NCBI GenBank assembly: GCA_022837485.1
Contig: JALHHH010000034.1
Coordinates: 1 to 48,380, forward strand
DNA length: 48,380 nt
Source: Bacteroidales bacterium
GTDB taxonomy: Bacteria; Bacteroidota; Bacteroidia; Bacteroidales; Lentimicrobiaceae
Direction of reading: 5' to 3'
Positions 1-9,054 of the stretch are shown here, one piece after another. Positions within the stretch are counted from its first letter, which is position 1. Each line of letters opens with the position of its first letter. The notes beneath the pieces were generated by a model, which was not told the origin of the DNA, did no database searches, and saw only the letters and a program-made list of their open reading frames with translations. A program made the translations under genes and the position numbers.

Positions 1-1601
1 AGCGCGCCCAGCAGGCGGCGCTGGTTCTGTGGCAGTTCAATATCGGTAAGACAGGAGCTTTCTCCGGAGCTTTCGGCTGCTTCACCCATAACTGCAACCA
101 CCACATCCGACTTACGTGCTGCTTCCACGGCTTCGGCAATGAGCACCTTTTCGGGTCTGCTGTCCCAGCCCGTAGGTTTCCCGAAGATGCTTACCCTGGA
201 TTCGAGCAGGGAGTCGGGGTATACGTTGCAGCCTTTTGCATAGACGACATTCTCCGGTTTTCCGTTAACCATAACCAGTCCGTCGAGAACCGAAACGCCT
301 TTTTCAAAATCTCCGGCAACGCTCCAGGTTCCCGCCATGTTTTCGCGGTTGGCGGCAAGGGGTCCGATAAGAGCGATTTTTGCATTTTTCGCAAGCGGCA
401 GTATGTTGCCTTCGTTTTTCAGAAGAACAAAGCTGTCCGCGGCAATTTTCCGTGCAGCCTGCCGGTTTTCGGGCGTGTACACTTCCGTGGCAGCCCGCCG
501 GGTGTCGCAATACCGGTAAGGGTCGTCAAAAAGTCCGAGAACGTATTTGGCTTCCAGGATATTACGACATGCATTATCGATTTTTGCTTCGGTGATTTTT
601 CCTTCTTTCAGGGAGGTTTTCAGGGTTGTAAGAAATCCTTCGCCAACCATGTCCATATCGATGCCGGCTCTTAGTGCCATGGCCGATGCTGTTTTCAGGT
701 CGCCTACCCCGTGGGCAATCATTTCGTTGATTCCGGTGTAGTCGCTGACTATAAAACCCTTAAAACCCCATTGTTCGCGCAGCACATCGTGCATCAGCCA
801 GCGATTGCCCGTTGCCGGGATGCCGTCCACTTCGTTGAAGGAGGCCATAACGCTGCCTGCACCGGCATCCACCGCCGCCTTATAGGGGTGGAAGTATTCG
901 TTGTACATGCGAAGTCTGCTCATGTCCACTGTGTTGTAATCCCGGCCGGCTTCGCTGGCGCCATAGAGTGCAAAGTGTTTTACGCATGCCATGATGGTGT
1001 TGTTCAGCGAAAGGTCTTTGCCCTGGTAACCCCTTACCATAGCTTTCGCGATTTCTCCGCCCAGGTACGGGTCTTCCCCGACGCCTTCGGCAATACGTCC
1101 CCAGCGTGGATCGCGGCTGATGTCCACCATGGGCGAGAACGTCCAGCAGATGCCGTCGGCACTGGCTTCCATGGCAGCAATGCGGGTGCTCTGCTCGATC
1201 AGATCCATGTCCCAGGTGCACGAAAGCCCAATTGGAACAGGAAAGACGGATTTGTATCCGTGGATCACATCCATGCCGAATATCAGCGGTATTTTGAGCC
1301 GGCTCTGCTCAACGGCTACCTTTTGAACCTGATATATTTTTTCGGCTGAAACGATGTTGAAAAGTCCGCCCACCTGACCCTCTTTGATTTTTACGCCGAT
1401 GTCGGAACTTGAGGCCGAACCGGTGGTGATATCGCCGGCAGCAGGCAGGTTGAGCTGTCCGATTTTTTCATCCAGCGTCATCTTCGACATCAGATCGTTG
1501 ATAAACAGTTTCATCTGCACCTCCTGTGGTACAGGCTGCGATTTCAGTACCGGGCATGCCGCCAGAATCAGCAGGATCAGGATTTGTAATGTTCTGTTCA
1601 T
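1..1601 (-). CDS. Glycoside hydrolase family 3 beta-glucosidase, partial
   Basis: A GH3 exo-beta-glucosidase (BglX-like) that removes terminal glucose from beta-glucan oligosaccharides, probably in the periplasm. The start at 1601 gives a signal sequence ending in a lipobox-like LAAC (residues 13-16), so a lipoprotein is likely. The family's N-terminal barrel is clear: FGMDVIHG (108-115), VKHFALYG (207-214) and the nucleophile region GFIVSDY with Asp287. The second alpha/beta domain begins near residue 370 (SFVLLKNEGNILPL). The frame is open to base 1, so about 200 C-terminal residues lie outside the window. It follows the GH144 gene by 37 bases on the same strand and is probably co-transcribed. 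In Bacteroides thetaiotaomicron a GH3/GH144 pair acts on sophoro-oligosaccharides; by analogy this enzyme may do the same, but the linkage cannot be read from the sequence. Family assignment is very secure, substrate moderate. Confidence 0.93.
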   Translation of the reverse strand, partial: MNRTLQILILLILAACPVLKSQPVPQEVQMKLFINDLMSKMTLDEKIGQLNLPAAGDITTGSASSSDIGVKIKEGQVGGLFNIVSAEKIYQVQKVAVEQSRLKIPLIFGMDVIHGYKSVFPVPIGLSCTWDMDLIEQSTRIAAMEASADGICWTFSPMVDISRDPRWGRIAEGVGEDPYLGGEIAKAMVRGYQGKDLSLNNTIMACVKHFALYGASEAGRDYNTVDMSRLRMYNEYFHPYKAAVDAGAGSVMASFNEVDGIPATGNRWLMHDVLREQWGFKGFIVSDYTGINEMIAHGVGDLKTASAMALRAGIDMDMVGEGFLTTLKTSLKEGKITEAKIDNACRNILEAKYVLGLFDDPYRYCDTRRAATEVYTPENRQAARKIAADSFVLLKNEGNILPLAKNAKIALIGPLAANRENMAGTWSVAGDFEKGVSVLDGLVMVNGKPENVVYAKGCNVYPDSLLESRVSIFGKPTGWDSRPEKVLIAEAVEAARKSDVVVAVMGEAAESSGESSCLTDIELPQNQRRLLGA

Positions 1602-1638
1602 TGTTTGAGGAATTCTTATTGGTTTTGGGGTTTGCGTT

Positions 1639-3006
1639 TTACTCATTTTCGATATAAGGACTGCTGAATCCGAGTTTTTTAAGTCCGTTTCTGACTTCCG
1701 GGCAACTCATGAAAAGATTCCAGAGCAGTCCTGTCCGGTAGTTTTCTATCATAACGACGATGGGTCCCTGATCGATGGCCAGGTGCGATTTAGCATACCA
1801 GTTGTGTTCTTCGCTGAAGGCGTCGATAAATCCGTATTCGCTCCAGAGTTTATTGCCGAGGGTGAAATAGAAGTGTTTCAATGCCTGCATGGAGTATTCC
1901 GGGGTATAGGGGAAGGACGACAGTGCCGCTGTGGGAGTAATCACCCCAGGGTCGTTGTCCGGTGAATGGGCATTGTAACCCTGATGGTTGTCGCTGGCCG
2001 TAAGTCCCCAGCACTGTTCGCTGTAACCTTTGTAGTTGTTGGGATTAACGATGCAGTGTGCCCGGTTAATCAGGGTGTGGTTGCGGTTTTGTTCCCAGTA
2101 GTCCGCATAGGCATCTTTAAGTCCTTTTGGATTCAGTCCCAGAAACGAGTAATGGGCAAAAAACAAAGGACCGCCGTAGTCGAAACCCAGCGGAAGGGTG
2201 ATATCATAGAAGGCTTTGCCGTTTTTGAAAAAGCTGCTTTGTGCCCATCCCCGGTGATACACAGCGGGGCTTACAGGATAGCGTTCCGATGAGGCTGCCA
2301 GAACGTAGGTTATCAGGCATTCGTTGAATCCCCTCAGCGGAAAGTTCATAGCCCATCCGTTGTTGGGACTCCAGTGCCAGTAGAGCACTTCCTGGCCACC
2401 GCGTGTATACCAGTCCCATTCGATCTCATTCCAAAGGCCGTTGATGCGGTTGCGGAGTTCGTTTTCTGCGGGATTATTGCCGTCGAAATACTGCCGTACG
2501 GTCAGCAGTCCCTGAAACAGAAAGGAAGTCTCCACCAGATCGGCTCCGTCGTCTTTTCGGCTGAAGGGGATGGTTTTTCCCGTGCTGCCGTTTAGCCAGT
2601 GGGGAAAGGCGCCGTGATAGGAATCGGCTTTACTCAGGAATCTCACCATTTTGAGCAGATGCCGGGCAGCGCTGTCGCGTGTGATCCATCCCCGCTCGGT
2701 GGCAACGATAACGGCCATAACCCCGAAGCCCGTTCCGCCGGTGGTTACCACCTCGTCGCCGTAATCGTAGGCCCGGTTGCTGCGTTCGCGTGCCATCCCG
2801 CTCACGGGGTGGGCGAAATCCCAGAAATACCTGAAAGTCTGTCGCTGAACCTCATCCAGCAGCTGTTCGTCGCTGAGGTTGGAAATCACCTCCCTTGCCG
2901 GAATACGGTCGGGATCGACAATTGTGGTTTTGATACGTTGCGCCGAAGCACCGTAAACACATGCTGTCACCAGTGCCGTCAGCAATATCCGGTTCAATAA
3001 GGCCAT
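1639..3006 (-). CDS. GH144-type endo-beta-1,2-glucanase (glucoamylase-like domain)
   Basis: A 455-residue exported protein of the glucoamylase-like family PF10091, in which characterised Bacteroidota members are GH144 endo-beta-1,2-glucanases. It has an N-terminal signal with a lipobox-like VTAC at 13-16. Family sequences include TFRYFWDFAHP (57-67), TTGGTGFG (88-95), and the acidic pair D156-L-V-E159, followed by E229 in RGFNEC. From memory, the Chitinophaga enzyme has its key acids as D, E three residues on, and another E about 69 further; the spacing here is 3 and 70, which agrees well. The enzyme would cleave beta-1,2-glucan to sophoro-oligosaccharides that the GH3 enzyme immediately downstream could hydrolyse. 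No SusC/SusD pair is present in the window, so if this is a utilisation locus its transporter lies beyond the left edge. Older annotations call this family glucoamylase, which is probably misleading. Confidence 0.85.
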   Translation of the reverse strand: MALLNRILLTALVTACVYGASAQRIKTTIVDPDRIPAREVISNLSDEQLLDEVQRQTFRYFWDFAHPVSGMARERSNRAYDYGDEVVTTGGTGFGVMAVIVATERGWITRDSAARHLLKMVRFLSKADSYHGAFPHWLNGSTGKTIPFSRKDDGADLVETSFLFQGLLTVRQYFDGNNPAENELRNRINGLWNEIEWDWYTRGGQEVLYWHWSPNNGWAMNFPLRGFNECLITYVLAASSERYPVSPAVYHRGWAQSSFFKNGKAFYDITLPLGFDYGGPLFFAHYSFLGLNPKGLKDAYADYWEQNRNHTLINRAHCIVNPNNYKGYSEQCWGLTASDNHQGYNAHSPDNDPGVITPTAALSSFPYTPEYSMQALKHFYFTLGNKLWSEYGFIDAFSEEHNWYAKSHLAIDQGPIVVMIENYRTGLLWNLFMSCPEVRNGLKKLGFSSPYIENE

Positions 3007-3140
3007 AGCGTCTGTGGTCTGTTGAATGGTTTATGGGATGTTATTCCCGGAATTTCACAATGTGTAAAAATAACACGAACTCGGGATAGTTCGCACAGAA
3101 ATGTAAAAATTATTGCAGCAAAGGCTGAACCTTCCGAAAC

Positions 3141-3806
3141 TTATTTTCCGGCAGAGCGTTCTTTCTTCCCTGCTTTGCCGTTGCTCCAGTTGATGAGGGG
3201 CAGCGCCCGTTTGTCGTTCACATTCCACAGTCCGGTCTGTATCCCCTGCAATCGTCCGGCTCTGTTGTAAAGGCCGATCTGCACTCCCCTGACTCTCAGG
3301 CTGTGGTTTACAATTCCAATGGAGATACCGTTGACAGTCCGGTAAAGGTTCCATAATGGGTTGATGCTGATTCCGTTTACGATGTTTCCCCTGCTCATCC
3401 ATCCCGACAGGGAGAGGCCGTTGATCCGTTCGGTAAAGGTACCGGTGAGTGAAATCAGGAGTCCGTTATGCTGTGCCCTTTCGGGGATGGAATCACTGTT
3501 GGTATCCGTCTGTATGTTTTCAAGTCTGAATCCGGAAATATGAAAGGTCTGGAAGATTCCCTGTCCGGGGACCTGCAGGTTGATTCCGTGCGATTTCCGG
3601 GTGCGCTGCAGGTTGCAGATGGCTTCGGATCCCACAGGCCCCAGTGCGATGCCGTAAATATTGCATGCAAGCGACGGGATGAAGCGGAAAACATAACGGT
3701 CTTTGCAAGGGTATAAGCTGTCGGCCAGCGGTATTCCCTGCCCCCGGAGTCCGCCGGGAGTGAGAAATGCAACGACGAAAAGAAGTGCGATCAGTATTTT
3801 TTTCAT
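3141..3806 (-). CDS. Exported LA_2272-type surface-repeat protein
   Basis: A 221-residue protein with a clean signal peptide (MKKILIALLFVVAFLTPGG, cleavage near residue 22). The C-terminal half carries short repeats of the pattern N-G-(I/L)-S-(I/L)-x-x-x-x-N and V-Q-I-G-L-Y-N (for example VNGISIGIVN, VQIGLYN, IQTGLWN). These resemble the LA_2272-type surface repeat found in outer-membrane-associated proteins of Leptospira and Bacteroidota, which may form beta-strand ladders. Function is unknown. It starts 14 bases after the stop of the membrane spermidine-synthase-like gene on the same strand and is probably in that transcript. Real coding is supported by the signal peptide and the repeats. 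Confidence 0.75.
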   Translation of the reverse strand: MKKILIALLFVVAFLTPGGLRGQGIPLADSLYPCKDRYVFRFIPSLACNIYGIALGPVGSEAICNLQRTRKSHGINLQVPGQGIFQTFHISGFRLENIQTDTNSDSIPERAQHNGLLISLTGTFTERINGLSLSGWMSRGNIVNGISINPLWNLYRTVNGISIGIVNHSLRVRGVQIGLYNRAGRLQGIQTGLWNVNDKRALPLINWSNGKAGKKERSAGK

Positions 3807-3820
3807 CCCAATTCTCTTTA

Positions 3821-6346
3821 TCAGCGCGTGCCGGAATAGAATTTTATCAGAAACGGATATTCCTCGTTGTCCGGGTTTACCGTTGCTGCTTCCATAAGTT
3901 TGCGCATCAGCATGCGGCGGTTGCCTTCGAAGTCCGACATCAGTCCTTCGGTAAGCAGACGGTTTCCCTGAATATACCTGTCCATCCCCGCCCGGTCAGG
4001 TATTCCGCTGAAGGTGCGGTAAACGGCTTCCCGGTTGTTGTTCAGGAATTTAAGATTGTGCACAATATTATCATTCCGGAAGGAAGACAGCCTGAAAAAC
4101 TCTGTTAAGGGGCGGTTGTCGGTATTTATTTTTACGGTTTTGCCGAAGCTTTCAATGCCGGTACCGTCGAGTACCAAACAGGCCGCCAGGTGATAAGGAT
4201 TTTTATAGAAGTACGGATCGTCGGCCGAGGTCTGCATTCTTTCCGACCATTTTGCGAAATCTATCCGGAGTTTCTGCATGGAACCAAGAAGTACGGCATG
4301 GTTGTGTCCGAGCCATACCGTTGAATTCGGAAATACCAAATGAAAGGTTTTTATGATCCCTGCAAAATCTTCGGGCAGGAGTTTGTGCAGCGGCAGGTAC
4401 TGCGAAACCATGCCTCCGGGATTCAGACGGCTGCGGCAGAGTTCGAAATACTCCCGTGTGTAAAGGCTCCCGGAGCCCAGTATAGGATGCGTGGGATCGC
4501 TAGAGATAAGGTCGTATGTTTTTTTTGTTGACTGCAGATAGTGCCTTCCGTCGCCAGCGATCACTTTCAGGCGGGGGTCGAGGTGAACGCTGTTGTTCAA
4601 CCCGCTGTAATACCGGGCAGCATCTTTTAGTCCTGCAACCAGTTCAATGCAGTCGATGTGTTTCACTTCGCTGTGCGAGGCAATAGCCGAGGTGGTTACT
4701 CCAATTCCGAAACCAACAACCAGCACTTCACGGCATTCGAGTCCGCTGAAAAAGGGCAGGTGTCCGACCATTTTCACCACTTTAATGGCATCGTAGCTGG
4801 ATCCGATAACGGCACTGTTGTTCACATAGGTAGAAAGAGCGGTTCCGCTGCCACCGGGTTCCCTGCCGATCACCCATGTGCCTTCGGTCGTTTCGCGGTA
4901 TTCCACAACTTCACGCTGATAGCGGGTAAACGAAGGGGGAAGTATTTTAACGTGAGGTGCCGCTATAGCTGAAATGGCAAGGAGTGCTGCCGCACCTGCC
5001 GTCAGCATGCGGAAACGTGCCGCCGGAGGTTCATTCAGCCTTCGCAAAAGTATAAACGCGGCAAGCATAAGGCTGAAGGCAAAGAAGAGTACCGTTAGTG
5101 CGGCTCCTTTCCAGGGAATTAGCACAAATGCCGCCAGCAAGGGTCCGGCAATGCTTCCGATGGTGTTAAAGAGCATCACCTTTCCGATACCCAGGCTCAT
5201 GTTTCTGTGGCCGCCGGCAAATAGCGAACAGGCAAGAGGAAAAGCATATCCCGAGATAAAGGCCGGAGGAAGAATAATCAGCAGAGCCGAAATAAGGGGA
5301 ATCACCAGAATCCGCATGGCAAATGCATCTCTGTCCCCGGCAAGGGGAAACATCAGTATTTCCGGCAGATAATAAAGTAAAAACGTACCTGCAATCGTCG
5401 CCAGTGCCGCCGCTGCCGCTGCTTTTGCCAGCATGGTGTCAGAATGCGTGCCGGAACGCTTTCGCGAGAAATACCGGCTTCCGGCGAAAAGTCCAAGTAT
5501 TATTACCGATGAAATGATGGAGAAAGTGTAACTGGTATTGGTCAGATAGATCCTGAAAATCCTGAACCAGGCAATCTGCAGTCCCATTATGGCAAATCCG
5601 AATGCCACGGCTGCAATCAGCGCCGCGGTTCTCTCCGTTTGCGCCGCTGCTTCCGGTGTTCTGGCATACCGGGTTTTCGGGTTAGATTTTTCTTTTACTT
5701 CCTGAATGGATACTTCTGCGGCCTGCGTCAGGGTGCCGGCGCTAAATACGGCCAGAAATACTGCAGCTGCAAGATTCAGCGAAGTTGCCAGTATAACGGT
5801 GTTCATCTGCCCCAAAAAGCGGATGAGTATGAATCCGGCTGCCAGTCCTCCCAAAGTGCTTCCCAGGGTTTCCCAGGCATAGATCCTTCCCATGAGCTTT
5901 TCTATTTTTCCGTCGTCGCGGATTAGAAGTCCCGCAGCAAGGGGCAGCACTCCTCCCATAAAAAATGCAGGAATCAGCAGCAACATCAGCGAAAGCGACA
6001 TTACTCCCGCCTCATAAAAGGGACGGGATGTTGTTATCTTTCCAGCCAGGTTACCGGTTTCAGGCATCAGCAGGGTAACTGCCATCCCGGATACGGCTAT
6101 GGCAGGCAATAGAGCAAGAAGAAGGGAGTAATGGCGCATCCGTTTTACAGCAGTCCTTCCCCAGAACCAGGCTCCGGCTCCGAAACCCGCCATATATGCA
6201 GAAAGTACGATAGTGGAGGCTTTAACTGTGGCTCCGGTATACAGGGCAAGGATCCGGAACCAGCTTACTTCATACACGAGAAATGAGAAGCCGGCAAGAA
6301 ACACCAGCAGGTAGAGACGGGAGGGAAGAAGTTCTCTGGATTTCAT
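3821..6346 (-). CDS. Membrane-bound spermidine synthase-like protein (MFS/SpeE fusion)
   Basis: An 841-residue two-part protein. The N-terminal ~500 residues form about a dozen membrane helices in transporter-like arrangement, starting LLVFLAGFSFLVYEVSWFRIL. The C-terminal ~330 residues are a Rossmann domain of the spermidine synthase/SAM-methyltransferase type: glycine motif VVGFGIGVTT, acidic motif DCIELV, GDGRHYL, and ISSDPTHP where spermidine synthases carry the catalytic Asp loop. Fused-MFS spermidine synthase proteins are widespread but poorly characterised, and aminopropyl transfer is not assured. The reading frame is open to 6457, but the ATG at 6346 is preferred: it begins MKSREL just before the first helix and lies 8 bases after a TATCTTTG promoter box, which suggests a leaderless or nearly leaderless mRNA. 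The gene sits between chrA and the surface-repeat gene on the same strand. Confidence 0.85.
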   Translation of the reverse strand: MKSRELLPSRLYLLVFLAGFSFLVYEVSWFRILALYTGATVKASTIVLSAYMAGFGAGAWFWGRTAVKRMRHYSLLLALLPAIAVSGMAVTLLMPETGNLAGKITTSRPFYEAGVMSLSLMLLLIPAFFMGGVLPLAAGLLIRDDGKIEKLMGRIYAWETLGSTLGGLAAGFILIRFLGQMNTVILATSLNLAAAVFLAVFSAGTLTQAAEVSIQEVKEKSNPKTRYARTPEAAAQTERTAALIAAVAFGFAIMGLQIAWFRIFRIYLTNTSYTFSIISSVIILGLFAGSRYFSRKRSGTHSDTMLAKAAAAAALATIAGTFLLYYLPEILMFPLAGDRDAFAMRILVIPLISALLIILPPAFISGYAFPLACSLFAGGHRNMSLGIGKVMLFNTIGSIAGPLLAAFVLIPWKGAALTVLFFAFSLMLAAFILLRRLNEPPAARFRMLTAGAAALLAISAIAAPHVKILPPSFTRYQREVVEYRETTEGTWVIGREPGGSGTALSTYVNNSAVIGSSYDAIKVVKMVGHLPFFSGLECREVLVVGFGIGVTTSAIASHSEVKHIDCIELVAGLKDAARYYSGLNNSVHLDPRLKVIAGDGRHYLQSTKKTYDLISSDPTHPILGSGSLYTREYFELCRSRLNPGGMVSQYLPLHKLLPEDFAGIIKTFHLVFPNSTVWLGHNHAVLLGSMQKLRIDFAKWSERMQTSADDPYFYKNPYHLAACLVLDGTGIESFGKTVKINTDNRPLTEFFRLSSFRNDNIVHNLKFLNNNREAVYRTFSGIPDRAGMDRYIQGNRLLTEGLMSDFEGNRRMLMRKLMEAATVNPDNEEYPFLIKFYSGTR

Positions 6347-6353
6347 GGCAAAG

Positions 6354-6361
6354 CAAAGATA
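6354..6361 (-). promoter_or_regulatory. Bacteroidota -7 promoter box TATCTTTG
   Basis: Exact match to the TAnnTTTG consensus used by the primary sigma factor of Bacteroides. Its last base is 8 bases before the ATG at 6346, so transcription would begin at or next to the start codon. No good -33 TTTG was assigned. Confidence 0.5.
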
Positions 6362-6460
6362 GCAATTGTTCCTGGAGTTGGAACGCCAATGCGGAATACG
6401 AAATATTTCCGTGACATAACTGACGTGCGGAACCTGCAACGTAAATTCCGCTATCAATAA

Positions 6461-7591
6461 TTACAGCATAAGAAGCAGGTAACCGGCAACAGAACCTCCG
6501 ATTACCAGTATAACGGCACTGTTTTTCTTCATCAGGAAGGTAAGGGCAAACGCTGCAGCGGCAATCAGCACAGGTCTCCAACCCGTCAGGGTTTCGAGTC
6601 CCATCGACCAGAGTACGGATGCCATTACGGCAACGGAAGCCACGTTCACGGAATCGAGGAACCATCCCATAAGTTTCGAGCGGCGCATTTTTGGGATTAG
6701 AGGTCCCAGCAGGGCTACAAATAAAAAGGATGGGAGGAACACTCCGGCGGTAGCCAGCACCGCGCCCTCCGGGCCGGAAAGCAGGTAGCCAATAAAGGTT
6801 ACGCTCGACAATATGGGTCCCGGGGTGAATTGTCCAACGGCTATGGCATCCATCAGCTGTGCCCTGTCGAGCCATCCGCGGGTGACGAGCTCGGCATCGA
6901 GGTAGGCAAAAAGAACGTATCCGCTTCCGTAAAGTATTGCACCAACTTTTACAAACGTAAGAAAGAGACTGAGCGGCGGTATGGCCATGGCACCAGCCGG
7001 CATAGCGGGAGCGGCTGCCAGGGGCGCCAGGGACATCAACCGGTCTTTTGTTTTGTTTTTAAAGGCAAAGTAAGCCGTACCGGCTACCCCGGCAGCAAGC
7101 AAAGCCGTAATTTCGTTAAGTCCTGCAATACCGGCTGCCAGAACCAGGAAACCGAGTACGGCAGTTTCGGAATTTTTAACGGCTTTTCGTCCCAGGCTTA
7201 TAATGGCCGAAGCAATAATCGATAGCACTGCCGGTTTTATGCCGTAGATGAAAGGTTCAACGTTGGGAAGTGCCCCGTAGCGGACATAGAGCCACGCCAG
7301 TATACCGGTGATAAGCACGGCGGGAAGCAGGAAGCTGAAACCTGCAACCACAAGTCCGGCCATCCCGGCACGTTCGCGACCGCAATGCATGGTCATTTCG
7401 GTGGAGTTGGGACCCGGAATCAGGTTGGTGGCGCCCAGTAGGTCGAGAAAATGTTGACGGTCCATCCATTTTCTTCGGTTTACCACTTCTTCCTCCATCA
7501 TAGCGGTATGAGCAGCCGGACCTCCGAACGAAAGGAATCCAAGTTTCAGAAATACAAGTGCCACCTCCTTCAGTTGCGGGTTATTGGGCAT
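6461..7591 (-). CDS. chrA: Chromate transporter ChrA-family, two-domain
   Basis: A 376-residue inner-membrane protein made of two tandem CHR domains (about 8-180 and 205-372), the long form of the family. Each half keeps the signature: FLSFGGP (19-25) and PGPNSTE (59-65) in the first, VGQFTPGP and the following IGYLL in the second. About ten membrane helices are visible. The family exports chromate, or in many organisms has an unproven substrate. There is no chrB or other metal-resistance gene nearby, so a dedicated chromate-resistance role is not supported by context. It lies 58 bases downstream of the EamA gene and 114 bases upstream of the membrane SpeE-like gene. The start at 7591 fits the conserved N-terminus. 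Confidence 0.88.
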   Translation of the reverse strand: MPNNPQLKEVALVFLKLGFLSFGGPAAHTAMMEEEVVNRRKWMDRQHFLDLLGATNLIPGPNSTEMTMHCGRERAGMAGLVVAGFSFLLPAVLITGILAWLYVRYGALPNVEPFIYGIKPAVLSIIASAIISLGRKAVKNSETAVLGFLVLAAGIAGLNEITALLAAGVAGTAYFAFKNKTKDRLMSLAPLAAAPAMPAGAMAIPPLSLFLTFVKVGAILYGSGYVLFAYLDAELVTRGWLDRAQLMDAIAVGQFTPGPILSSVTFIGYLLSGPEGAVLATAGVFLPSFLFVALLGPLIPKMRRSKLMGWFLDSVNVASVAVMASVLWSMGLETLTGWRPVLIAAAAFALTFLMKKNSAVILVIGGSVAGYLLLML

Positions 7592-7649
7592 CTGGCTGAT
7601 TTTTACCGGTTTTCACTAATAAACTCCGTTAGTTCTGAATTGTTTGGAA

Positions 7650-8546
7650 TCATTTGCCAGTGGGCTTTCTTTTTCCTTTATACATCATCAGCATCACCCC
7701 GGCAATGGTTACAGCTCCACCGCTTATCTGAACGGGGCCGGGCAATGTGCCGAACATCAGCAGCGCGCCCGTAAGTACAAAGAGTCCGGTTGTACTCTGA
7801 ACGATGGCTGCGCGCGACGCTTCGATGTATTTCAGTGCCGAGTACTGGAAAATAGAGGTAAGAAATGGCCCCACAAACGAGCCTGCAAGAATATTCAGCA
7901 AAGCCCTTCCGGGGATAGTAAAACTATTTCCGGTAATTGTCATAAAGGCCAGGGCAAACAAAAGCAGGAATACGGAACGGTTGAGTGCCAGAACCACAGG
8001 ACTGATTTCGCGAATGTGGATTTTTGCCAGGATGGTACGCAAGGCATAGAAAGTCGTGGCTGAGAGCATCAGCAGAGCCGTGTTCGACATAAATCCGTCA
8101 AGGGAAGGGCTTCGGAAGCTGATTATAAAAGCTCCGGCAAGAATAAGTAGTGCTCCCGAGCCTTTTACAAGGCTGAATTTCTCGGACAAAAAGCGTATTC
8201 CCAAAAGGGTGATAAACAGATATTCGAGGTTGCGAAGAAACGAGGGAACGGTAGGATTGTCCGTAATTTCAATGGCGGCGTAAAGGGATGAGGTGGCAAT
8301 TATTTCCACGATGCCCATAAAGATCAGGATCCGGTAATCGTGCAAGGTAAATTTTCCAATGCTGAAACCGCTCCTCGGATGCAGTGCAAAAAGGGTATTC
8401 CAGAATATGGCAAAGGAAAACCACCAGAAACCGAACTGCGGCAGCGTGATTTCCTGCAGGGCTGCTTTGCTGAACAGGTATACCAGCGAACCACAAAGCG
8501 TGGCAAGGAGTGCGTAAGCATAACCTTTATTTCTGTTTGTTATCAT
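7650..8546 (-). CDS. EamA/DMT-superfamily transporter
   Basis: A 298-residue integral membrane protein with ten predicted helices in two EamA repeats. The N-terminal repeat starts YALLATLCGSLVYLFSKAAL and the second repeat near residue 150 (SNTALLMLSATTFYALRTILA). The family exports or imports small metabolites and the substrate cannot be predicted from sequence. The start codon overlaps the 3' end of the NadR-like kinase gene by 20 bases, so translation is probably coupled, and it is the last gene of the YkoF-like/PnuC/NadR-like operon. This position suggests a link to vitamin or nucleoside traffic, but that is inference. Confidence 0.85.
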   Translation of the reverse strand: MITNRNKGYAYALLATLCGSLVYLFSKAALQEITLPQFGFWWFSFAIFWNTLFALHPRSGFSIGKFTLHDYRILIFMGIVEIIATSSLYAAIEITDNPTVPSFLRNLEYLFITLLGIRFLSEKFSLVKGSGALLILAGAFIISFRSPSLDGFMSNTALLMLSATTFYALRTILAKIHIREISPVVLALNRSVFLLLFALAFMTITGNSFTIPGRALLNILAGSFVGPFLTSIFQYSALKYIEASRAAIVQSTTGLFVLTGALLMFGTLPGPVQISGGAVTIAGVMLMMYKGKRKPTGK

Positions 8547-9054
8547 CCGGATTCTTTACTGCTTTTATAGCTGCCTGTAACCGCTGATCGCCGGTTCCGG
8601 AAATAATGGTAAAGGGAAGGTTTCGTGATTTCAGTTCCTGTATGTATATATCCAGCAACTCCTGCCGCATCTCCGGATGTTCCCTCAGCGGGTCTGGTTC
8701 CCAGGGTAAGTCGGTGTTGCACAGCAGGTGGTGGTGGTATCGGTGGGTTTCAAGCATGTGTTCGATCCATGGATGGGAGCGGCCGTACTTAACCATGCAC
8801 CAGATATGTGTAACCAGAAAATCGGTATCGCAGAAGAGGTAGGAGTCTGCCTTTGCAGCCATGCGCTCCTCGGTGCGGTATTGCCCCCGGGATATGCGAA
8901 GTACGTCGTTGAACGTATAGGGGTGTGACAACCGGCTAAGATATGCGCGCGAGAATTCCGGTACCCAGGGTTCGCCGAAATGTGCCGACAGGTGTTTTGC
9001 CAGCCACGATTTGCCGGTTGATTCGGGCCCGGTGATGGCAATACGTTTTATCAT
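8527..9054 (-). CDS. NadR-like nicotinamide riboside kinase / AAA ATPase
   Basis: A 175-residue P-loop protein like the C-terminal ribosylnicotinamide kinase domain of NadR, without the adenylyltransferase or helix-turn-helix domains. The Walker A is GPESTGKS (9-16) near the N-terminus, followed by VPEFSRAYL, a typical NadR kinase segment, and the lid-side acid motif FCDTDFL. It would phosphorylate nicotinamide riboside to NMN in the cytoplasm. The ATG at 9054 is chosen because it overlaps the pnuC stop codon in an ATGA arrangement and leaves the normal short N-terminus; a longer open frame to 9087 begins at a non-ATG codon. Adjacent pnuC supports vitamin salvage by facilitated diffusion plus metabolic trapping. 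A thiamine-kinase-like role remains possible given the YkoF-like gene at the head of the operon. Confidence 0.8.
   Translation of the reverse strand: MIKRIAITGPESTGKSWLAKHLSAHFGEPWVPEFSRAYLSRLSHPYTFNDVLRISRGQYRTEERMAAKADSYLFCDTDFLVTHIWCMVKYGRSHPWIEHMLETHRYHHHLLCNTDLPWEPDPLREHPEMRQELLDIYIQELKSRNLPFTIISGTGDQRLQAAIKAVKNPDDNKQK

Noticed and set aside
711..1349. 212-codon plus-strand open frame
   Set aside because: It lies antisense to the GH3 gene, which has clear motifs throughout; no domain or start context supports it.
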